Source: Typhlomys cinereus (Eukaryota > Chordata > Mammalia > Rodentia > Platacanthomyidae). From it: DNA of 64,000 bases. Numbering within the stretch: the stretch's first letter is position 1; every line of letters begins with the position of its first letter. Made by a program: the position numbers and the translations under genes. The notes under the pieces were generated by a model that made no database searches, was not told the origin of the DNA, and was given only the letters and a program-made list of their open reading frames with translations. The stretch is from contig JALPQD010000625.1 in NCBI GenBank assembly GCA_023101885.1, positions 296,549 through 360,548 on the forward strand, given 5' to 3'. This document shows, piece by piece, positions 23,640-34,946 of this stretch.

Positions 23640-25180
23640 TCTGGAATATAAAACTAAGTAGGTTTACACAGCAGATAATGCTGAGGATCCTCTTGCTATT
23701 TTCCTCCATCCTATTGGCTAGAGCAGTGGTCACTCACCATCAGGCACCTGCCTCTGAGAGGCTGGGGCAAGACTTCCATCTTTCAGGACCCCATTGAAGA
23801 GGCAGGTGTCAGGATGACATGAGAAGTGCTTGGCCTGTATTGAAAAGGCTGCTGTCAGCAGGGCATTTACTATTCAAAGGACCAACTAAACATGGCAGGA
23901 ACAGTTCTTCCCCAAACAGGATGGATCCACATAGAAGACTATGAAGAGCACGGAAAGGAAAGCATAACTATTATAAGTCCCCATGAGAGCAAGATTATAA
24001 ACAGGTTTTGAGATGTAAGAGAAAGTGTTGTTAGATGCTGAGAACTGGTCCATGAGATGAAGATGCCCAATGTCTCTGCATGGGCCCAATACTGACTCCA
24101 CCAAATCCATCTGCAACACAAGTGCTGTAGTGTCCCTCAAGACCTCAATATTTGGAAAGGCTGACATTGAAGTTTGTGTTGGGCATGTGTACTGCATGGC
24201 TAGATTCATGGTCATATCCAAAAGTGTTCCATGGCTTGGAAGAGAACTGTAACATAAAACTTTTATTTCTTTGTTCCTTCTTACAATAGTGTGGTTCAGA
24301 AAATCATGCTGTGAGCATTGGCAATTCTCAGAAAGTCCACACAGTGTCTTTATTTAATCACTGCACTCTATCTTGGTCATGTGGCACAGAAACAAAACAA
24401 CCCCACTCTAGCAAAGCATCGCCCTGACTTAAAATCACTCAAAATTGATCTTTTAGGCAAGACCAAAAATCATTTGTATTGGGTACAGCATTGTTGTTTC
24501 AATGAACTAGAGAGGTTTACCTAAGAATCTGCTTCCTTCTCTAGGGTTGTACACAAAAGATCAAATACTTTGCTATTTACCTTGAATAGAGTGAAGGAGA
24601 ATCAGATGCCTAAACTTCTAGCATGACCCTCCAATAGGGCAGGCCTCAGATTTTTAAAATAACCTTTAATCAGTCATCTGGAAGCCCAGGAATTTATTAA
24701 ATATGACTTTGAATTTATTTACCATGATGGAATTAGCACACTATCAGTGTACTGTTCCAGGGACATTACAGTTTCCATTTAGGAAACTAATATTTCCAAG
24801 AATCTCTTACTCCATAATGACTATGAATGGATTGCAGAAAATGAGTTTTTTTGCTACAGGCAAACAACAATTGCTGAAACATTCTCTCTTGCCTATAATT
24901 AGGATCCACATGAAACCCTTGATCTTTTACAATAACCTCTTCTTAGCCCTCCATGACCTGAAATAAATGGGATGAATTTTGCACCTTTTGGTCAACCAGA
25001 ACAAGTATGAAATACAAAGCAGATTGCATACTTATAGGGATAGAGGATTGCTGTAGAGTTCATGGCGAGAAAAGTTGGTCTTCCATCTTCTGTGAAAGAT
25101 TCATTGCCATGGATATTTGCAAGATCTCTGAACAGACAAATTTAACCTTTTCATCTAGCCATGCATCCCCTGTTCTCATA
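23640..25180. other. Spacer, no gene identified
   Basis: A minus-strand frame of 111 codons at 24221-23886 stands out in AT-rich surroundings, and the flanking sequence is of moderate GC. It may be an old retropseudogene, but I recognise no family and see no conserved motif. The rest shows nothing. Confidence 0.3.
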
Positions 25181-25184
25181 TTCA

Positions 25185-25372
25185 ATTCTGAAAGGGGAGA
25201 GAGGCAGAGAGAGAGGTAGCATGTCATGGTGCCTGGTAGAGGTCAGAGAACAAGTTCTTTGGAAGTCAGTTCTCTCCTTCCACAGTAGTGTGCTTGAAGG
25301 GATTGAACTTATAAAGTCAGGTTTGTGAACAGGTGCCTTACGCATATACCTATCTAGCCAGCTCATGTACAT
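25185..25372 (-). mobile_element. B2/B3-like SINE, decayed
   Basis: Read on the minus strand it starts GAGCTGGCTAGATAGG (tRNA-like head, box A), has TTCAATCCCTTCAAG near box B, then GAGAGAACTGACTTCC and TCTGACCTCTACC, words typical of rodent B2/B3 SINEs, and ends in a CT-rich tail. Ends are approximate. Confidence 0.7.
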
Positions 25373-25666
25373 GAAATTCTTAATCTGTTAAACAGGAGAA
25401 AGATACTGAAATGCACTTTGACTGTCTAGAATAACAGCAGATTTGGTAGCTCTTTACCAGCGGTGAACTAGAGGGACCAAGGAGAAAAGCCTGGACGCCT
25501 TGGTCTCCATCTCACTCCTTGCACTGTTCCAGAATATTTACGTGAGGGCCAAGCCCACACCTGATCTTTTAGATTGACTGTTTCTCATCATCCTGCTATC
25601 CTCCAATCATGAAACACATGATTCTTAGTTTCATCCCTGACATAGAAGTTATTTCTTTTTTTTTAA

Positions 25667-25830
25667 CAGGGGAGAGCACGAACGCAGTCCCCCACTACCA
25701 CAAATTATGCAGTCGAGTTTCCCACATTTGGGGAAATCGCAGGGGTCAGCACATCCATAGTGCAAAGGATAAGCCTCGCCCTGGGAAAACCACTTTCGTG
25801 ATCATAGTATCTCCCCTGCCAGGTAAGTAT
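25667..25830 (-). pseudogene. RNU1: U1 small nuclear RNA retropseudogene, full length
   Basis: The minus strand matches U1 snRNA over its whole 164-nt length. The 5' end ATACTTACCTGGCAGG, which in real U1 pairs with 5' splice sites, is exact. The stem-loop I, II, III and IV regions follow, along with the Sm site AATTTGTGG. Base changes occur in loops I and II (for example GATACTATG). An A-rich 3' tail (TTTTTTTTAA on the plus strand) and a 13-bp direct repeat GAAGTTATTTCTT at 25645-25657 and 25831-25843 show L1-type retrotransposition of the RNA. The snRNA promoter is absent, so it is not expected to be transcribed as U1. Confidence 0.95.
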
Positions 25831-25902
25831 GAAGTTATTTCTTAATTTTTTACATACTTGGAAATACTGTTCCCTCTCTCTGTACAGCTGAATCCATCTG
25901 AT

Positions 25903-25910
25903 ATTTGCAT
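25903..25910 (+). promoter_or_regulatory. V-kappa octamer of the pseudogene at 26009
   Basis: ATTTGCAT about 100 bp upstream of a leader ATG; still intact although the gene is dead. Confidence 0.8.
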
Positions 25911-26008
25911 ATGTCTCCCCAGAGAAAACCTACTCCTGCAAGTTAGAGATTAAAGCTCAACTGCAATCTTGCCTGGCCTGAATACACTATTTAGTTCACC
26001 TTCCAAAA

Positions 26009-26743
26009 ATGAGGTGCTTTGTTTAACTCCTGGGGCTGCTAATGCTCAGGGTTCCTGGTAAGGAGAGAGAGATTAGGAATGAGAATCCAGCAGGGTGAGC
26101 TCTAGGGCTGCACTGCTTCCCAGGTGCTTACTGTCCATGCAAGAGATGATAGATCTTGACTTCAAGGAGGCTCATGTGAGGTTTAGCACTATGAGCGAGA
26201 TTCCAGCTGAGACAGTACCTGGGCTTGGGTAAAGGTCTAGTCCTCATGAAATGGGTGGTGTAGGTTATATCTAAAGTGACTTTAAGGCCTTTAGGGAAAA
26301 TGGATTTGTGGCATGAGCAAATATTTAATTGAAAAATAAAAAGATCTCAGATGAACTGTGTACAATAGTATAAAGTTCATTGTAATTATGAAGTTTGTTC
26401 GATATTTTGCACTTCTCATCTTGTTTCAGTTTCCAGTGGGGATGTTGTGATGGGCCAGACTCCTCTATCACTGGCTGTCACTCTCAGAGAGCCAGCCTCC
26501 ATCTTCTGCAGGTCTAGTCAGAGCATAAAACACACTGATGGAAACACCTATTTCTTTGGTTCCTGCACAAGTCAGGCCAGGTTCCAAAACTCCTGATCTA
26601 TTGGATTTCCAAAGGGGTCCATGAGGTCCCTGACAGACTCAGTGGCAGTGGATAGGGACAGATTTCACATTCAGAATCAGCAGGGTTGCTGCTGAAGATG
26701 CTGGAGTCAATTACTGCTTGCAAGCATTTTTTTTTTCATCTCC
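26009..26743 (+). pseudogene. IGKV2-lineage pseudogene
   Basis: The leader at 26009-26056 has TAA as codon six (M-R-C-F-V-stop) before LLGLLMLRVPG-like sequence, with a GTAAG donor. The V exon is 26430-26743. It starts SSGDVVM and has GQTPLSLAV in framework 1, Cys23 (FCRSSQS) and the long CDR1 (HTDGNTYF). A one-base insertion at about 26552 then breaks the W-F-L-Q frame. Framework 3 has a TAG inside GSG-stop-GTDF at about 26654, but keeps NYCLQ. A T-rich run disturbs CDR3. It is a separate IGKV2 lineage from the cassette genes, closer to DVVM-type members, and lies outside the triplicated block. Confidence 0.88.
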
Positions 26744-26771
26744 AACAGTGATACAGACAGCAACAAAAGCT
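26744..26771 (+). other. 12-RSS of the pseudogene at 26009
   Basis: Heptamer AACAGTG (first base changed), 12-bp spacer ATACAGACAGCA and nonamer ACAAAAGCT. The spacer is nearly that of the cassette IGKV2 genes. Confidence 0.75.
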
Positions 26772-27510
26772 TCCTTAGGCAGGTGGCCCATTATGCATAG
26801 AATCTGATCAAACTCTGCATCGATGTGAAATGGGACTTGTAGGGAACTTGAGGCAATTGGTTGCAGGTGAGGGCTCTGGACCATGTTCTGACTTTGTCAC
26901 CATAGAAACCATGCATTGGATGATAACAGAGAAAGACAGGGATTGATAATGGAAATGAGCATGAGAAGAGGAGGTGTTTGACAATCAACACACCTGGCTG
27001 GATAGGACTGTGATCCTAGATGTTTATAAAGATTGATACAAGAATGGGCATAATATCTTTATGTATAACACTTCAAAGTGGAAAAACTTAAGTATTCATA
27101 AAGAGATGAAACAAAAACTTGTATCATTGTGACAGAAATCAATAGAATTCTGAAATAAAGAGGTACACATTATTTATATGAAAACATTATGCTTGTACTT
27201 TTGAATAGCTTTTGAAAATATACTGAACAACAGGAGATCATGTGATATATAGTTTCACTCAAAAGAGAATATAGAAAAGAAAACAAACAATCTATACTTA
27301 TGACATGTGTTTTAGTGATTATCTCCTATGGTTAAGAGAAAATTTATCTTAAAGAATTTCTCAAGATTATGAAAATATGAGTAACATTCATTACTGTAGT
27401 GATTACATGTAGCCTCCTTGTACTTTGGACTCATTGGTATGATCATCAACATAACTCATAATTCATGACCTCTAACAGAATCTGGATTTCATGTTCAGAA
27501 ATACTGTATG
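26772..27510. other. Spacer before cassette copy 2
   Basis: AT-rich sequence with no gene or repeat that I can name. Homology to cassette copy 3 (about 54380 onward) begins near 27470. Confidence 0.5.
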
Positions 27511-27524
27511 GACAGAGTTTTCTT

Positions 27525-28090
27525 TTTTAATTTTATTTTTTATTTCTTCCACTCATACAAAGTTGATAAATACCCCATTCCCCTCCCTCCCTCCACCTCT
27601 CCTTGGATCCCCTTGCTCCCTCACCCTTTTTCCCTTTCCTTTCCTTCCTTCCTCTCTTTCTCTCAGTGCCCCTTCCTCCCCCCATTCCTGGAGCATCCTT
27701 TACTGTACATATCAAACTTCCTCTGGGTCCTCTTCTCTGATGAGCTGTAAGGACTCAGTGGCATTGCCTAGCGTTCTTTATTGTGTGTGTGTTCCCCTTT
27801 AGTATAGGAACACTATTGTGGCTGTTAATCCCTTGTCTCTAAGATCATAGTGCCTGTGATCCATGTTAGACTTTGGGGGTTCAATGATATGTTGGTCATT
27901 GCACAGGTCATGCAAAGTCCTATAATGATTACTTCAGCCCTAACTTGTATGGAGTATTTGGCATATCATTGCTCCTCCCTATCTTTAGGATCTTACAATC
28001 TTACTGACCCCTCGTCCACAAATTTCCATGAGCTTTAGGATGGAGAGAGATTAGGCTGGCCTGGTTCCAGGTGGTTGACGTAGAGTCTCA
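27525..28090 (-). mobile_element. LINE-1 3' UTR fragment, minus strand
   Basis: This is the reverse complement of the L1 3' end, with the polypurine run (C/T-rich, about 27570-27670) and the AGGAACACT...GCTGTTAATCCCTTG segment. The perfect duplication GACAGAGTTTTCTT lies at 27511-27524 and 28091-28104. The paralogous site in copy 3 (about 54410-54425) lacks the insertion. Confidence 0.92.
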
Positions 28091-28402
28091 GACAGAGTTT
28101 TCTTAAGAGACAATAAGAAACAGAAACAAACACGCCACAAAATTACAAAGTTCCTCCTGGTTTTTCCTTCCAAGGTAGCCAAGGAATTATTTCTCTTGGG
28201 AATTTTTTCTTACTTCTTGGATACATGTGTGCTACAGTAGCAAAGCACATTCACTAGACTGTAGCAAGGGGCGACACCAAATTTCATATTCAGATTCTGA
28301 GACATAAAATTCATGAAGTTTACTCTTGTACAACATAGAGCCATCGACCGTGAATGTAAATCAAATATTTTCTGCTCCTTGTCAGTATATGTTTTCCATC
28401 AC

Positions 28403-29510
28403 TGGTGCAGGAACAGTCTTTTCTCTGTTTGCAGATATCCCCTTGTGGATTATCAAACGTTACAGGGTCTGTTGGGCTACTGCGTCATGAAGTGGTCCTT
28501 CCCTCCTGGACAAAATGACCCCATTTCATAAAAGGACCTCCAGGCACATATGTGCTTTTCTCTCCACCAGAAATGGGCCCCGGCTTCTCTCTCCTCATGC
28601 ACCTGTTCCTGTTGACAGGCTCCCCTGTACATTCTTCAGATAACCAGACTCTTCTCTTACAGGGTAAATACAGGAGTGTCTCTTCCCTAGTCCACAGCCT
28701 TATTGCCTCCCTAGTTGAACTGTATATAAGCTGACAGAAAATGACACCCCACTGCTGTTCTTTCGGCTTGTGTTGGGACAGCCACTCTGCTTGTGCAATA
28801 ATTCTCTTGTGAGCACATGAGGAATGGTGTTTGCTCGCTGTCGACATTGAAGGGGGGACACCGAACAAGCCCCCTTCAGGGTCCCTGTTTGGGCACCACT
28901 GTCCAACATTGCAGAGTTCTTATGTTCAGAGTCAAAAATTGAAACCAGAACACGTGTAGAGGATTAAGGTAGAGTTTATTAGAGGGGAGAAAGAACAGAA
29001 CTTGTGGACTGTAGATGTGAAGTGCCATGGGGGGCTAGGGTGCCTTGGGGAATTCATGGAATCCATGAGGCAGCTGGAAATGAACTCATGACACTCCCGA
29101 GTGCCATGAGGGATAGGTGCCAAAGAAGGCAGCCAAGGTCAGGTATATTTATACACTTAGATAAATCAGGGAAAATAATGGCTTTTCCCCATTGGTTAGG
29201 GAAGCCTGGAAAATGGTTTTTCCTCATTGTTTAGCTCACATTGGAGCCCAACCCAGTTGCTTTTGGGCCCAGCTGGGGCAAGATATCAAGTTGTTTCCTT
29301 GATGGGCTTAGCTTGTTTGATATGAAGAGCTCATCTCCATATCCTTTCCTAGAGAAGATGGCCACCTTATGACTACAGAGGACTGGAGTCAGTTCCTCAG
29401 CAGGGTTATTCCTTCGGGTGATCTCAACAGAGGGGGATGGCCTTTGGGAATTGCAAAGACCTTCAAAGATCTTCAGAGATAATCCCAGAATAATGCTATA
29501 AAACTGCACA
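28403..29510 (-). mobile_element. Truncated class II LTR retroelement: one LTR, primer site and some interior
   Basis: Read on the minus strand, an LTR of about 611 bp (29510 to 28900, TG...CA) has TATAAATA at about 29150 and an AATAAA-type signal at about 28973. It is followed one base later by a primer-binding site. The remaining interior (to about 28403) has a 127-codon frame, 28868-28485, that I cannot assign to a retroviral protein. No second LTR is present. The homologous part of cassette copy 3 (about 54715-54735) is continuous, so the insertion is copy-specific. The right-hand (minus 3') end is only approximate. Confidence 0.75.
28881..28898 (-). other. Retroelement primer-binding site, tRNA-Lys type
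   Basis: The minus strand reads TGGTGCCCAAACAGGGAC, two mismatches from the usual TGGCGCCCGAACAGGGAC complementary to tRNA-Lys. It sits one base after the LTR, exactly where reverse transcription would begin. Confidence 0.85.
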
Positions 29511-30147
29511 ATAAATAAAACACAATAAAAGCTATGTGTATTTAACATATTTAAGAAAATGAATCTGAGTTAAACCTGTGAAACATCATTGGACACCAAG
29601 ACCTGTCCATCACTTTCCAAAGTTTCTGCTAACCTATTAATGCCATTTTAAATTTTCATTTCCACTGTTAGGTTTTTAGAACATAATACATAAAAACCTC
29701 ATAGTTTTGTTACCTTTGTGAGAAAACAGTACCAAATTGTTTTAACTGTTTACCTAGTGTCAGCGCTAGTTGTGCACCAAAGACAGCTGAACTACCTTCT
29801 GCCTTTTCTGACTCCTCACATCAACTCCAGAATGAGTGGAATCTCCCCGTCTGTGTGATTAACTAGAAAGGACAGGCAGCATGGTTCTTCAGCTCCCAAA
29901 AAGCTGGATATATTTGTCTTCATGACAGTCCCTTCCAAGTACTATTTCTACCTACATGAATGCCCATTCTACAAACACTGTATCCTCAGTACTGATAACT
30001 TTTCAATAACTGGCTATTATTCCCTCTTCAGAGTAAATATTTTATGGTGCTGCTTTCATTCCATGTGCAAGGTGCTTCAGATTCTTTGTAAACATGAGAA
30101 GCCCACATAACTGTCCCTTCTATCTGCACAGCTGCCTCCACCAGGGT

Positions 30148-30155
30148 ATTTGCAT
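30148..30155 (+). promoter_or_regulatory. V-kappa octamer
   Basis: ATTTGCAT, about 100 bp before the ATG at 30254, with a GATAAAA TATA-like element at about 30192. Confidence 0.85.
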
Positions 30156-30253
30156 ACTGCTCCCTAGGGAGGACCTTCCTCTCCTAGTGTGAGATAAAAG
30201 TTCAGCTGTGTCCTTGCCCTGACCCATCCCTGTCCTCAGTCAACCTTCTCAAA

Positions 30254-31029
30254 ATGAAGTTCCCTGTCCAACTCCTTGGGCTCCTAATGCTCTGGATTCC
30301 TGGTAAAAATGAGAGGGAGAAGAGGAAAGAGAATGTGGGAAGGGGGAGAGGTAAAATCTTGAATCTAGGGCTGTCCAGACATGTTCAAAGGTCTATTTTG
30401 AGTCTGGCCAGTTAGTCTGACAGAAGTCCAGGAAGGGTGCATGAGCTTTAGTTCTGTGGTGGTGAACATCCCACATAGGACAGGACTTGTGTCCTTTGAA
30501 GACTGATACAGGTGGAATGGGATGATGGAAGCTGTATGTAAGTTTCTTTAGGGTTTGAGTACAACTGTTCAGCACAAATTGGTATTTTGTCCTATGGAAC
30601 AATAATTATATATGTAATATCAAAGATCTTGCTTTCAATAAAATAATCTAAAGGAAGCATTAATGTCTACTCATGAAGCTTATACCTGACTCTGAACTTG
30701 TCTCTTTTAATTTTAGGTTCCACTAGCGATATCGTGATGACCCAGTCTCCAGTCTCCCTGTCTGTCGCCCCTGGAGAGTCAACCTCCATCTCCTACAGGT
30801 CTAGTAAGAGCCTCCTACACAGTAATGGAAACACCTACTTGTATTGGTACCTGCAGAGGCCAGGGCAGTCTCCAAAGCTCCTGATCTATGAGGTTTCTAA
30901 GCGGTTATCTGGGGTCCCAGACAGATTCAGTGGCAGTGGGGCACAGACAGATTTCACACTCAAAATCAGCAGGGTGGAGCCTGAGGATCTGGGAGTTTAT
31001 TACTGCATGCAGTATACAGAGTATCCTCC
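30254..31029 (+). CDS. Immunoglobulin kappa variable gene, IGKV2-like, open but lacking Cys23
   Basis: Leader exon 1 is 30254-30302 ([17 protein letters not shown], 49 nt), donor GTAAAA; exon 2 is 30717-31029. The reading frame is open throughout, Trp41 and Cys104 (YYCMQ) are present, and the RSS is good. The first conserved cysteine is replaced: SISYRSS at 30785-30802 has TAC at 30794-30796 where the paralogues at 1807 and 55455 have TGC. The intradomain disulfide could therefore not form, and the segment would be graded an ORF rather than functional. It can probably still rearrange. CDR3 start is MQYTEYPP. It opens cassette copy 2 and is very close to the gene at 1807 (shared [11 protein letters not shown] and EVSKRLSG). 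Confidence 0.93.
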
Positions 31030-31057
31030 CACAGTGATACAGACCCCAACAAAAACC
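31030..31057 (+). other. 12-RSS of the gene at 30254
   Basis: Heptamer CACAGTG at 31030-31036, spacer ATACAGACCCCA, nonamer ACAAAAACC at 31049-31057; near-canonical. Confidence 0.93.
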
Positions 31058-32836
31058 TCCCTGCTTGGGGCAGCCCAGCTAGCAAATGTGCTGCTTGTAT
31101 GGGGAAGAGAACAGCGCCATCTGCATCTGTGTGAGAGGGAGATGCTGGGAACTCAGGGTAACTGGCTGCAGCTGAGGGCTCTGGACCATCAGTGTCTTGG
31201 CTACATGAGAAGAGCCACAATGTTCTCATCCTGCCCATAACCACAGCTTTGTAACGGCATTTGAAATAGGAGGGTGTGGAAAGGTCTTTTCAGCCACCAG
31301 CAGCTGCAGAGTTGATGCTGGGGGCGGGCACATCCTTACCCATCATGCCTTGCGTGACTTCATCACTCAATTAACATTAGAGTAGCGGATATGTAACTAA
31401 TAATACATGCGCTCTTGTAAAATTGACAGTTTAGTATTCTTCCTTTACCTCATTTGCCTGTTTTTTAGTTTTTATTTTCCTAACTTCTCTTTTATATAAT
31501 GTAAGTCTCATGGAGTCAGTTAAGTCCCTTTTCCTTTGTGTGTCTACCAAATATATTCTTTCTATCAAAATCATAAATTATGTGCTTTCTGGATGAAGTG
31601 TGTCTTTTTGTTGAGAAGTCTTTTTGTATTTTAATTGGTTGTCTATTTATTTCGAGCATGAGCAAGAGAGAGAGAAGGGATACACATATGCTTGGAAAGC
31701 TAGGGATAGAGTTGAAGTCAGAGGGCAACTTTCTTTCTACCATGGGACTTCCTGGAATCAACTCCTTTTGTCAAGTTTGTGAGAACATCAGAAGGACCTT
31801 TCATTCTCTCTTTTTAAATAAGAAATTCCTCTTTATACACATGTAATGAGTGATTGTGCCTGCCCTCCTCCCTCCTGACTCCTTTCTTTCCTCCTCTCTC
31901 TCCCACCCTCCTCTCCCTAAACTAAACCATGAATCTCCCTCTCCTCCATGGCTGCCTACTTGTGTGGGTATTGGGGTGTCCTTTGGGTTGTCTGCTGTGG
32001 CAGGGGCTCAGGCCTCTACAGTAGTTTAAATGGCTCTTCATTCTGTAAACACACAGATAAGGACCCTCCCCTTCACTTGTCAAACCATTTTAACTGCAAA
32101 ATTTAATCCATTTATACTCACAGTTGTCAATGAGTGAGAAGTAAATCATGTTAGTTTATTAATTATTTTCTGGTTGTATTGCATGTATTCATCCCCTTAT
32201 GCACTCCTTTTGTTTATCTTTTTGGTCTGGTGGTTTTCTGTATGGGTAGAATTTGATTGTTTTTCTGAGTTCTTTTGAGGCTTAGGACTCCAAATTTTTT
32301 CAAAATACACTACCTTTATTTTATTCTTAATAGAAGATTCCTAGAAATACTCCTTGAGAAGTTGGAGTTTCAGTCAATTTTATAAATGTATTTAGTTTTG
32401 TTATTTCTGAACAACACTGGATTTTTCCCTTCATATCAGAAATAATTCTTTCCTGAGACTCATATTTTTGATTTTCAGATTTTTTAACTTTAGACAAAAG
32501 TATGATTAAATTATCTATTCTCTGCCCCAATGTTTACTTTTATTGAGTGCTTTCCTCATAGAGTAAGAGTATGCCTTTGCATGTGCATTAACACTTTTCT
32601 CTCATTTTCAGTGTGTTCTTTCCTTGGGTTTTGATTATTTAAATAAAAGAAGTCTTGGCCAAAGTCTTCGTGCATTCAATTTATATGAGAATCTTTGAAT
32701 TTCCAGGACCTGGATGTTTTCAAGAATTGAGAAGAGAAAGGATGTGAGGTGTCACTCTGTTCTGACCATAGCAGCTGTATCTTTGGACTGCATTAGATTG
32801 TGTGCACTGTTCAACCCAGTTTCTGGAAAGCATGTA

Positions 32837-32891
<55 letters not shown>

Positions 32892-33010
32892 CTAAGGATT
32901 GTCTCAGCATGTCCTTCGGTGACTAGCAGAGAGAGAGACATAGCAAGCTCAAGGAAAAGATCAATCAGCCTGCACTCCTGGAAGGCTCAGTATTTAAAAC
33001 ACTATGAAAT
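31058..33010. other. Intergenic spacer of cassette copy 2
   Basis: This aligns with 2584-4400 and with 56551-59860 minus the insertions there. It holds the old SINE-like repeat at about 31640-31850 and a (CA)n tract at about 32836-32889 within the psiA promoter flank that the other copies lack. No gene is seen. Confidence 0.55.
32836..32889. repeat. (CA)n microsatellite
   Basis: About 54 bp of nearly pure CA repeat, copy-specific: the matching sequence at about 4340 and 59735 has no CA tract. Confidence 0.93.
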
Positions 33011-33016
33011 CTCTTC

Positions 33017-33024
33017 ATTTGCAT
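33017..33024 (+). promoter_or_regulatory. Octamer of psiA copy 2
   Basis: ATTTGCAT about 90 bp before the leader remnant; same place as 59868 in copy 3. Confidence 0.75.
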
Positions 33025-33113
33025 AAATGCTACTTTATGTAAAAAGTCCCTGTCTCTCAGAATATTATCAGAAAGTCTTTTTCTGGGCTTCCAAGAAGTG
33101 AGGAAGCAGGAAG

Positions 33114-33519
33114 ATGCCTTCCTGAGGCTTCTCCTCTAGGTCTCAGATGAAAAAATGGAGATTTTGTTTATTTTTTTATTTTCTTCTTTTATTGACATCT
33201 CTGCATCACATGGAATCTGTACAGGGTTTTAGGTCTAAAATTGAGAAAATTAAAAATAATTATTTTCTTCTCCATTTATTAACATTCCATGTGTGGATTC
33301 AGCATCTAGAGGTGAGATGGTTGTGCCTCAAGCTTACACTGGCTCCTGAAAAAATAACGAAAAAAAAACAGGCTGAAAGCTTCTCATCACTTCACAGTCA
33401 TCTCTAGATCCCTCCAGGTACAGACACAGTGGTTCAGGACAGATTCATTCTCACCATCAGCAGCTGGAGCTGGAAGTTGCTACAGCTTGATACTGTCAGG
33501 ACTGTTATCACCCTCCTCC
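33114..33519 (+). pseudogene. IGKV pseudogene psiA, copy 2
   Basis: The leader remnant begins ATGCCTTCCTGA at 33114 (stop at codon four) and its donor reads AGATGA instead of a GT donor. The V remnant starts after TTCAG at 33303 with ATCTAGAGGTGAGATGGTTG. A deletion then removes most of framework 1 and CDR1, so that the start runs straight into TGGCTCCTGAAAAAAT (framework 2). Framework 3 survives as ATTCTCACCATCAGCAGCTG, and the end as GCTACAGCTTGATACTGTCA. It matches psiA copy 3 closely in the retained parts. The subgroup cannot be fixed; the TISSLEVED-like framework 3 favours the IGKV3/IGKV6 side. Confidence 0.8.
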
Positions 33520-33547
33520 TCCAGTGATTGACATCTCCGCACAAAGC
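33520..33547 (+). other. Decayed 12-RSS of psiA copy 2
   Basis: TCCAGTG in place of CACAGTG, 12-bp spacer, then GCACAAAGC; unlikely to support recombination. Confidence 0.55.
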
Positions 33548-34363
33548 ACCATGGAAGGTAGCAGCCTGAGCCTGGGCTGCCCCAGCTCCTCCTGGAGGGA
33601 GGTGTTCCCCCTGTTGTAGACATTTATCAGATGTAATGAGTCTTGAGGAGATGGACAATTTGTTATCTTTGGCATTTTTGAACACTTCTATGATCCCTCT
33701 TCTGGCAGGAATATAGTACCAAAAATTGTTGTTTTGGGGATGTGAATTAATCAAGATTTTTTTTTTCAAATTCTACCTAAAAGTAAACAAACTATGAATA
33801 ATACTCAACTTTTGAAAGAAAAATAATTCAGAGTTACAAGGACTTTCAAGACTATCATAAAATTTCTCTGATTTAATGCATTGAAATAATCATGTACTCC
33901 TAAGACATTTCAAGGGAATCTCCAGGAAATTCTCAACCAGTTTTCACTTACTTCCATGAGAATTCACACACTTCATAATAACATACATCTAAACGAATAT
34001 TTTAGATAGTGAAATGCATTGGTGTTGAAGTTAACACATTATTCCTGGTGTATTTTCTTCAAATGAGCTCACAATAATCTATTCTTTTGATTGTGAAAGC
34101 CAACTATTTCTTGGGTTAGCATTGTATGTAGCATTTATGTGTTTTTTGTTTTAGCTATGTGAACTGTAGGTTTTACTTTCTATATTAGTTTGCTGTCCTC
34201 CCCAAACTGAAGAATTCCTGAAAGAAATCAATGAAAATGGGAACAGGTTGTTTTTAGCTCAGGGCTCCAGAGGTTAAGTCTGTAGTCTCTGGTTCTGTTT
34301 TGTGTGATAAAGCATTGGTTGAATGTGATGGATTAGGGTGCTGGTGGAGAGTAGCTGTCTCCA

Positions 34364-34423
<60 letters not shown>

Positions 34424-34680
34424 CCCAATGAAACTCTTCTAACAGACTGGTCCCACTTCTTAAAGTCCCCATCACTACCCCGGTAACATTACTGATTAAG
34501 AACAAAACTTGAACACATGATCCAGTGGGCAAAATTCCATATCCAAGTCAAATGTTTAGATTTTGAGCTTTATTATAGACATTGTCTTTCAAAAAATCAC
34601 ATCAATGCTGTCTTAAGGATAACCAAAAATTGGTCTGTGAATGTCACATGCATTGAAGGAGGAGGAGAGAAACTATGAAA
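33548..34680. other. Spacer psiA to psiB, copy 2, with (GA)n at 34369-34420
   Basis: This aligns with 5668-6440 plus 13290-13860 of copy 1 and with about 60500-61620 of copy 3. It contains neither the SINE nor the LINE-1 of copy 1. A pure GA tract lies at 34369-34420. No gene is seen. Confidence 0.6.
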
Positions 34681-34878
34681 TGTAGATAGAACCAATCACT
34701 ATAACTGGTAAAGGAAAAGATTCCTCATGAATTTTCGTGAAGACAACAGCCTCCTGTATCTGGCCTGCACTGAGCTTACTGTGCTGTCTTTTCTACATCC
34801 TCCAGTTCATTCTCTACTGTGGTGTCTGCGCTAATCTCAGTGATTTAGAGACAAGGCTTCAATAAGAAATCACCCAAG

Positions 34879-34946
34879 ACCGGTGTACCTGTTTAGTTTG
34901 TATGAGCGGAAATAATAATAATAATTAATAATAATAATAATAATAA
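34879..34946 (+). mobile_element. Ultra-short LINE-1 insertion (68 bp)
   Basis: CTGTTTAGTTTGTATGAGCG matches the last bases of the L1 3' UTR at about 13240-13262 (TTAAGTTTGTATGAGCGGAA), followed by an (AAT)n tail. The perfect 14-bp duplication AAGAAATCACCCAA flanks it at 34865-34878 and 34947-34960. Confidence 0.92.

Noticed and set aside
23886..24221. Minus-strand 111-codon frame considered as a gene
   Set aside because: No recognisable family, no splice or promoter signals and no conserved motif; kept only as an unassigned stretch.
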